From DASUPK01 sp963833375 (GTDB lineage: Bacteria > Actinomycetota > Thermoleophilia > Solirubrobacterales > 70-9), in NCBI GenBank assembly GCA_963833375.1, contig CAWHXR010000001.1:1-64000 (forward strand): 64,000 nucleotides of DNA. The letters run 5' to 3'. Shown here piece after piece: positions 58,736-64,000 of the stretch. How positions within the stretch are numbered: position 1 is the first letter of the stretch; every line of letters starts with the position of its first letter. A model generated the notes under the pieces. It was not told the origin of the DNA and did no database searches. It saw only the letters and a program-made list of their open reading frames with translations. Both the position numbers and the translations under genes were made by a program.

Positions 58736-59170
58736 GTGACCGGGGCCGAGGAGTTCGACGCGGCGATGGAGCGCTACCACGCCGCCGCGGTCACCTTCGT
58801 CAAGGGAGACCCCGAGGCGTACAAGGAGGTGTTCTCCCAGACCGACGACGTCAGCCTCGCCAATCCCTTCAACCCGATCGCCCGGGGCTGGGCGGACGCC
58901 GCCGAGACGATGGAGCGGGCCGCGAGCCTCTACGCGGAGGGAGAGGTGGTGGGGTTCGAGCGGGTGGCGCAGCTAGTCACCTTGGAGCTCGGCTACGTGA
59001 TGGAGATAGAGCGCTACCGGGCCAAGATCGGCGGCAGCGACGAGGTGAGCTCGGTCGATCTCCGGGTGACGAGCATCCTCCGGCCCGAGAACGGCACCTG
59101 GAAGGTCGTGCATCGGCACGCGGACCCGATCACCACGCCCCGTCCTCCCGAATTCGTGGTGCGAGACTAG
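58736..59170 (+). CDS. NTF2-like (SnoaL-3/YybH-type) protein
   Basis: 144 residues from GTG 58736. EEFDAAMERYHAAAVTFVKG, DDVSLANPFNPIARGWADAA and SSVDLRVTSILRPENGTWKV followed by VHRHADPI are the DUF4440-like pattern. It lacks the MSEENVE head and AAGLRE tail, so it belongs to a separate, probably vertically inherited branch. Ligand unknown. It starts 25 bp after the Vps62-like gene and may be co-transcribed. Confidence 0.85.
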   Translation: MTGAEEFDAAMERYHAAAVTFVKGDPEAYKEVFSQTDDVSLANPFNPIARGWADAAETMERAASLYAEGEVVGFERVAQLVTLELGYVMEIERYRAKIGGSDEVSSVDLRVTSILRPENGTWKVVHRHADPITTPRPPEFVVRD

Positions 59171-59263
59171 CGAGCGCTCTCGTCCCGATCCCCGGGCGAT
59201 GGTTAGCGAGTGGACCGCGTGGGGTAGCGTATTTCAGGTCTCGTACCCTGCAAGGAGGCAGTG

Positions 59264-59431
59264 ATGGCGACTGAACGTCGTGGTGGTGGAATCGGTGGGA
59301 TCTCTCTCGGAGGAATCCTCGTCATCCTCGGGATCGTCCTGATGATCGTCTGGAGCTTCTGGGCCGGGCTGGTCGTCCTGCTGATCGGGCTGATCGCGTT
59401 CGGCGGATTCGCTCGCGGTAAGTGGTACTGA
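59264..59431 (+). CDS. Small two-helix membrane protein (55 aa)
   Basis: ATG 59264, preceded by AAGGAGG at 6 nt. MATERRGGGIGGISLGGILV, then VILGIVLMIVWSFWAGLVVL and a second helix to GFARGKWY. A Gly-rich start and two short helices; the family is not recognised, but the start site and composition are convincing. It is too short for many gene finders. Confidence 0.62.
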   Translation: MATERRGGGIGGISLGGILVILGIVLMIVWSFWAGLVVLLIGLIAFGGFARGKWY

Positions 59432-59519
59432 CGCCCTGACCTGGTCGCCTGCAGGTCGCTGCGACTGCGGGCACGGAGATACCGACAGAAACCGAACGGC
59501 CCGCCGGGAGCGGGCCGCC

Positions 59520-59727
59520 AGGTTTCCCGCAGCTGGTACCAGTAGCGCCGCATCTGCTCGTGGCCGCGCATCGGCGCGACATCGGTGAAGACGGCGGAGA
59601 CATCGAACACGGCGTTCTCCGCGTACATCTCCATCATCGGCTCGAGCTCGTCACGGTTCCAGCATTCGAAGCGCTCCTGGAACCGAAGGCGGTCGAAAAC
59701 CTCGGGGGAAACGGCCTTGGCGATGAT
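59520..59727 (-). pseudogene. Fragment of an NTF2-like gene
   Basis: On the minus strand KAVSPEVFDRLRFQERFECW, NRDELEPMMEMYAENAVFDV and MRGHEQMRRYWYQLRETW form the first two thirds of the fold. There is no start codon (a stop precedes the frame) and after about 59520 the sequence loses the fold. It is another branch of the family from the MSEENVE group. Confidence 0.6.
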
Positions 59728-59779
59728 CCGAGCCTATCCCCGCTCGGTCGCCGTGGGCAACGTAACGGCCTGTCGGTAG

Positions 59780-59798
59780 GCGCGAGATACTGCGGCCG
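59780..59798 (+). promoter_or_regulatory. Leaderless-type promoter cassette (without hairpin)
   Basis: GATACT at 59786-59791, then 7 nt to the ATG. The only copy of the full-type cassette in the repeat-free half. Confidence 0.58.
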
Positions 59799-60251
59799 AT
59801 GTCCAAGGAGAACGTCGAGGTCGTCCGTTCGGTGCTTGAGCCGTTCGACGGCATCAACGGCGCCGAGATCGACTTCGGCTCCGACGAGATCCGCGAGATC
59901 CTCGCGCGGACTCATTCGCCGGATGTCGAGCTGAGGACACTCGAGTCAGGTATCGGCACCGGTATCAGCGATGTCTACCGCGGCTGGGATGGCCTCGTGC
60001 AGTACTTCCGGGATTGGCTCGAGCCCTTCAGCGAATACCGCTCCAAGTGGGTGGAGTACATCGACGCCGGCGATCGCGTCCTCGTTCCGGCCAAGCACTG
60101 GGGCATCGGCAGCGGGAGCGGCGCCCGTGTCGAGATCGAGCTCAGCTACGTCTTCGAGCTGCGTGACGGGCTGATCACTCGGATCGCCCAGTACGACACC
60201 CTGGAGGACGCCCGCGAGGCCGAGGGGATTCCGGCTAGTCGTACAGGGTGA
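59799..60251 (+). CDS. NTF2/SnoaL-like small protein
   Basis: 150 residues, beginning MSKENVEVVRSVLEPFDGIN. It has an insertion around FGSDEIREILARTHSPDVEL, then YRGWDGLVQYFRDWLEPFSE and IELSYVFELRDGLITRIAQY. The tail AREAEGIPASRTG replaces the AAGLRE tail. It has the leaderless promoter but no hairpin repeat beside it. Its 3' end overlaps the convergent exchanger gene by 17 bp. Confidence 0.84.
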   Translation: MSKENVEVVRSVLEPFDGINGAEIDFGSDEIREILARTHSPDVELRTLESGIGTGISDVYRGWDGLVQYFRDWLEPFSEYRSKWVEYIDAGDRVLVPAKHWGIGSGSGARVEIELSYVFELRDGLITRIAQYDTLEDAREAEGIPASRTG

Positions 60252-61293
60252 ACGCCGCCAGCACCACGTAGATCGCGATCAGGGCGACGCCCTCGAACAT
60301 CTGCGCCTCGCCGTCGCCGGTGATCTGCCACATGGAGATGGCGGTGAGGAAGAGGGCGCCGATGTAGACGGGGGCGAGCGCGAAGGTGAGCGAGGTCGCG
60401 AAGAGCAGCGAGACCAGCACCAACGCCGGGAAGAGGAAGGCGGCGATCTGCGCGACGGAGTTCTTCACCACCGAGATCGCCAGATCGGACTTGCCCTTGG
60501 CGGCCAGGAAGATCCCCGTGAAGTTCTCGACCGCGTTGCCCGCGATCGCCACGATCACCAGCCCGGCGAACGCCTTGGAGAGACCGAGCGACTCGATCGC
60601 CGGGTCGAGGGCGTGGATGAACCAATCGGAGACGAACGCGGCCCCGATGCCGGCCAGGGCCAGCAGCGTTGCCGCCAGCGGCAAGGAGAGGCGCGGCTTC
60701 ACCTGCTCCTCTCCGGCTTCCTCCCGGGCGGGATCCGAGCGCAGATATCCCCAGATCCAGAAGCCGTAGACGACCAGCAGGCAGATCGCGCCGATCGAGG
60801 AGATCCCCTCGATGTGGTGACTGGCCTGGTCGGAGGACGCGATCGCCAGCCCGACGATCACGATCACGAACAGCGAGACCAGCATCAGGGTCGCCGTGTC
60901 CTGGGGCAGGCGGTGGCGGAAGCGCATGCAGCGGTCGTCTGCGACCCAGACCCCGGCGACGATCACCAGCCCCAACACCAGCAGCGCGTTGGCGAAGATC
61001 GAGCCGATCAGCGAGGTCTGCGCCACCACCGTCTCGCCAGAGCCGAGCGCGAACAGCACGATGAAGAACTCGGGCAGGTTGCCGAGCGTCGACTGCATGA
61101 ACCCGGTGACCGCCGGCCCGAACCGAAGGCCGACCTGCTCCGTCGCCAGGGCGACCACCCAGGCGAGACCTGCGAGAGCAAGCGTCGCGGCGGCGAAGGC
61201 GAGGACGGCATTCGCGTTCGAGTAACGGAGCACCCCGGCGATCGCGGTGATCGCCGCCGTCGCCCCAAGGATCACTTTCTCCCTACCGCTCAC
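60235..61293 (-). CDS. Calcium/proton exchanger (CaCA family, CAX type)
   Basis: 352 residues, about 11 helices. The two alpha repeats are GFMQSTLGNLPEFFIVLFAL with LIGSIFANALLVLGL, and GLVIVAIAGNAVENFTGIFL with VVKNSVAQIAAFLFPALVLV, each with the conserved Gly-Asn-x-x-Glu. An acidic cytosolic linker (DPAREEAGEEQ) separates the halves. It should export Ca2+ in exchange for H+. Complete. Confidence 0.9.
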   Translation of the reverse strand: MSGREKVILGATAAITAIAGVLRYSNANAVLAFAAATLALAGLAWVVALATEQVGLRFGPAVTGFMQSTLGNLPEFFIVLFALGSGETVVAQTSLIGSIFANALLVLGLVIVAGVWVADDRCMRFRHRLPQDTATLMLVSLFVIVIVGLAIASSDQASHHIEGISSIGAICLLVVYGFWIWGYLRSDPAREEAGEEQVKPRLSLPLAATLLALAGIGAAFVSDWFIHALDPAIESLGLSKAFAGLVIVAIAGNAVENFTGIFLAAKGKSDLAISVVKNSVAQIAAFLFPALVLVSLLFATSLTFALAPVYIGALFLTAISMWQITGDGEAQMFEGVALIAIYVVLAAFTLYD

Positions 61294-61391
61294 CGCCGAG
61301 AGACTTTCAGGTTCCGGATCGGCGCTATAGGGTCAGCGCGACCATCGCGCTGGGAGCGGGTTTCAAGGAGGAGCTACAGGAGGGAGGACCC

Positions 61392-61850
61392 GTGCGAATC
61401 AGAAAACATCTCAGCTATTCGAATGTTGTGGCGACACTTGCCCTGGTGATCGCAGTCGCGGGCGGAACGACCGCAATCGCCGGCAAGGTCACGGCGCCGA
61501 AGAACTCCGTGACTAGCAAGTCGATACGAGAGGGCAACGTCACAGCTAAGGACCTTGCCGGGTTGAGCAGCGTCCGCCAACAAATCCAGATCACTGACCC
61601 GACGCCATGCAGGTGATGGAGTCGTTTGGATCCGGCACCGTCGACGCTCATTGTCCGTGCCGGCTTGCGAGTGATCACAGGGGACGGCAGGACCGGACTA
61701 ACCGCGTTTATCTGCAGGGGATCCGGACCCAGCGGAAACGACGGCTGGTCGCGCAACGGCCGCAACCGACAACGGTTCAACCGCGCTGGTCACCGCTGTC
61801 GCCTACTGCCTGCCAGCCAGCTCCAGCCAAGCCCTACAAGCTTCCCTAAG
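61392..61850 (+). pseudogene. Thermoleophilia-type exported protein (MRIRKHLSYSNVVATLAL family), frameshifted
   Basis: GTG 61392 after GGAGG. The start RIRKHLSYSNVVATLALVIA plus VAGGTTAIAGKVTAPKNSVT, and KSIREGNVTAKDLAGL, is a family common in Thermoleophilia. The frame stops at 61616 after DPTPCR, while the expected continuation (VITGDGRTGLTAFICRG) is in another frame further on. At least two indels. Confidence 0.65.
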
Positions 61851-61892
61851 CAGACTGCAGGCCGGATGGGCTCGTCATCAGCCGAGGCACGG

Positions 61893-63475
61893 CTAGCCGC
61901 GAACGATCAGCTTGCGCTTCCGCGAGCTCCCCGGCTCATAGGGATAGCCGCTCTGGCGTTTCACGAGGGCCCGGAAGACGTAGCGCACGCGACCGATCGT
62001 CTGGGTGAATCGGTACTTGCCGCGGAACCTCACCGTCTGATTCTGTGCGCAACTGCTTGAAGGTGCGCCACTTGCGACCCACACGAGCCTGCAGTGCCAC
62101 TGCGCGTCCGTCGGCGTTTGGGCCAGGTAGCTGCCCGCCGAAATGTGCGGCCTGGCCGTTGGCGAGCCTCTTGTCTGGAATCGCGAGGGTGGGGACGACC
62201 GTCGAATCGACTCGCACCTGGTCGGCAAGCGCCCTGTCGTTGTAGCGATAGACGAGGTCGAGATCGCGCGACGGTCCAGCGTCCAGACGGTCGCGAAGCG
62301 GCCGTTGCCTTGGGTGGTGACGGCGGTGACGAGCTCTCGCGAGGCGTCCGGCAGATCAACCGTCTGATAGATGCAAACCGTCGCGCCCGACACCGGTGCC
62401 GCCGCTCCGTCCCGGAGGACTCCGCGGATCACTGGCTCCTGGTTCGAGCCGAGCTGCGGCGCGGTCAGTGAGCTTGCCACCGACGTCCGCGCCGGCGTCG
62501 AGGTCCGCCGCGGCGGTGCCGCCAGACCCTGGGCAGGAGTTATCGACCTGGATCGTGCGCCGGATGCAGGGTGAAGCGTTGCCTGCGACGTCCCTCGCGC
62601 AGATCACCACATCATTGGGCCCGTTCGTCCAGCCTGGGTCGTTCTGGGTGTCGATCGAAAACTGCTGCGTCCAGGAATCCGGGCAAGGCTTGAGCCGGGT
62701 GTATCGGATCCCTTGGTAGTCAGGCGGACAGAAGTCAGCGCTCTTGGAGAGCACGCCATTGACGTAGACATCGATCCAGCGTGCCCCACCCCCGACATCC
62801 GTTGCGGTGGCACGAAGAATCTGGTTACCCCGAACAACGCCGCCACTCAATAGCGAGCCATCGGCGGCGATGGCCGGCGCGGCGTCGTCGTGCAGAGTCG
62901 CGAGAACGTTGGTGGTCCAGGCATAGGACCAGTTGCTGTGGCAGCCGCCGGAGGCGAAGCACTGCAATCGAATCTCGAAGACCCTTCCCCCCGGTCCGGC
63001 GGTGGGCGTTGCCCACTCGCTACGACTACCACCGGTGAAGACGTTGAATGTCGCGGGCGCCCCGTCGCTGAAAGAGGCCGCAGCGAATCCGCCGTCATTG
63101 CCGTAGTGCAGCGATGCACTGGCAGTGGCGAAGTTGGTCCCGGGCGGAGCGCTGAAACGCCATGCGAGACCCGGCGCCGTTTGCCGTTCCAGCGGTGTTC
63201 GAGCCAGTGTCCAGGCGAAGCCCATAGCCCGTCTGGCCGCCGCAGTCGTTTCTCCCCCAAATGCTGAAGTAGGCCCCGAACGGCTGCCAAGTCGCATCGG
63301 TGTATCCGGCGTCCGGCTCACATTGCGCGACCTTGTAGTCAGCGTGAGCACGCGCAGGTGAGATCGCCCCGATCAGCGCAACCCCGACGGCGACCAGGAC
63401 GAACGAACGGAGCGCCCGGGTCTTGAGCCAACGGTGTGTTGCGAGTACCTCCATCTTCTCCTCCTCACCGGTCAC
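61893..63475 (-). pseudogene. Large secreted multi-domain protein, frameshifted
   Basis: Start at 63475. Signal segment SFVLVAVGVALIGAISPARA, then YKVAQCEPDAGYTDATWQPF. After a frame change near 63130 it continues ATASASLHYGNDGGFAAASF, CFASGGCHSNWSYAWTTNVL and VVICARDVAGNASPCIRRTI (lectin-like and Ig-like parts). After changes near 62480, 62240 and 62050 it ends in two small beta domains (VIRGVLRDGAAAPVSGATVC; ARVGRKWRTFKQLRT; RFRGKYRFTQTIGRVRYVFR). About 525 residues if repaired, with four or more indels. Confidence 0.7.
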
Positions 63476-63526
63476 GGTCGTGTGCTCCCTAAGGCAACGA
63501 GCCGCAGAGTTCTGCCCTCCCAGCCC

Positions 63527-64000
63527 TCATTTCTCGATCCCGAATCCCCCGCCTGATCCACCGCCCGCGCCTGATCCACCGCCACCTCCAGAGGGGCCAC
63601 CGAACTCGCTCCCGCCGGGCGATGAGGTCGCCGGCTTCGCCGTTGCCTCCACCCCGAACTGACGCGTCTTCTGTTGGGTGGGCGTGGGCTGTTGAACCTG
63701 CTGCGCGGATTCCTTCGGCGGCACCGAGACCGCCTGGTCGGCGGCTTCCTGCGGCGTCTGAGTCTGGGGACCGGTCGAAGCCTGGGGACTGGTCGTAGCC
63801 GCGGGCTCTACCGGCCGGTGCAAAGCGGGCTTGTCCCCTGACCCGTCGCCGAGCGAGCCGGGATCCACCACTCCGGTTGCCACGCAGGTAGCTCCGCCCG
63901 CTGCGGTGGCGCCGCAGATCGCGAGCACCTTCGCCACGGCCGCCACGCCGGCGCCCCTGGATCCGCCGGCTGCCGCCACCGAGGCGGCATCGCCGCTTCC
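63527..64000 (-). CDS. C-terminal part of an exported or membrane-associated Gly/Pro-rich protein, start outside window
   Basis: The frame is open to the right edge. GVAAVAKVLAICGATAAGGA with TCVATGVVDPG is a hydrophobic stretch with Cys pair, followed by a Pro/Gln/Thr-rich region (TGPQTQTPQEAADQAVSVPP) and a Gly-rich end. Similar tails occur on some Thermoleophilia ECF sigma factors behind the sigma domains; that part would lie outside the window, so this is only a suggestion. Confidence 0.55.
   Translation of the reverse strand, partial: GSGDAASVAAAGGSRGAGVAAVAKVLAICGATAAGGATCVATGVVDPGSLGDGSGDKPALHRPVEPAATTSPQASTGPQTQTPQEAADQAVSVPPKESAQQVQQPTPTQQKTRQFGVEATAKPATSSPGGSEFGGPSGGGGGSGAGGGSGGGFGIEK

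Overview
The window is high-GC DNA from an actinobacterium, most likely of class Thermoleophilia (Solirubrobacterales-like). This is an inference from gene content: an expansion of short NTF2/SnoaL-like proteins beginning MSEENVE and ending EALEAAGLRE, a protein beginning MRIRKHLSYSNVVATLAL, RTX and propeller-type exported proteins, and a response-regulator/thioredoxin-reductase fusion. No rRNA, intact tRNA, CRISPR array or prophage was seen.

There are two compartments. Positions 1 to about 41,000 are accessory-like. Intact genes (a NAGPA-like protein, an EamA-type transporter, a BNR-repeat exoprotein, an F420-type reductase-like protein, an epoxide hydrolase, a CDF exporter, an RTX protein, a methyltransferase, SixA, HMG-CoA reductase) are mixed with frameshifted genes, NTF2-like genes, insertion sequences and about 28 copies of a small dispersed hairpin repeat. 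The repeat has three modules. Module A has an 8-bp stem GCCGCTTT/AAAGCGGC around the loop GGACGA. Module B has a stem CTGCTTT/AAAGCAG around the loop GCATGG. Module C is a GCGCTT-TTCGA-GGCGCTCGC segment. Often a leaderless-type promoter (GATACT, then 7 to 9 nt, then the start codon) follows module B and drives an NTF2-like gene. Positions 42,000 to 64,000 have none of these hairpins, only one IS-free gene series with few disruptions until the last 2.5 kb, and look like ordinary chromosome.

Mobile elements: two IS30-family copies (3104-4446 intact, 20690-22008 decayed), two copies of an IS110/IS1111-type element (6605-7924 and 17012-18339, both frameshifted), a different decayed IS110-type gene (34842-36170), an IS110 N-terminal fragment (9641), and two half IS481 elements fused head to head (37270-38252). 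All four IS30 and IS110/IS1111-type copies lie inside modules A or B of the hairpin repeat. The noncoding 3' region of the two IS1111-type copies contains a bridge-RNA-like segment. Its two guide-like stretches match the hairpin target, and they differ between the copies at the same base at which the two insertion sites differ. This is the most notable observation in the window.

Working groups of genes: (i) tandem NTF2-like genes 10337-11587 followed by an F420-type reductase-like gene; (ii) 27739-28785, two NTF2-like genes with a small unknown gene between them; (iii) a probable metal-responsive locus, csoR with a palindromic CsoR-type operator, divergent from a permease-YHS gene, a DUF4396 membrane gene and a class III cyclase with a YHS domain and membrane anchor; (iv) an MBL-fold hydrolase translationally coupled to a flavin amine oxidase; (v) a convergent pair closed by a strong bidirectional terminator at 52222-52248. 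Frameshifts are dense in IS genes and in several single-copy genes (29575-31233, 61893-63475). Without reads it cannot be said how many are real decay and how many are sequence errors.
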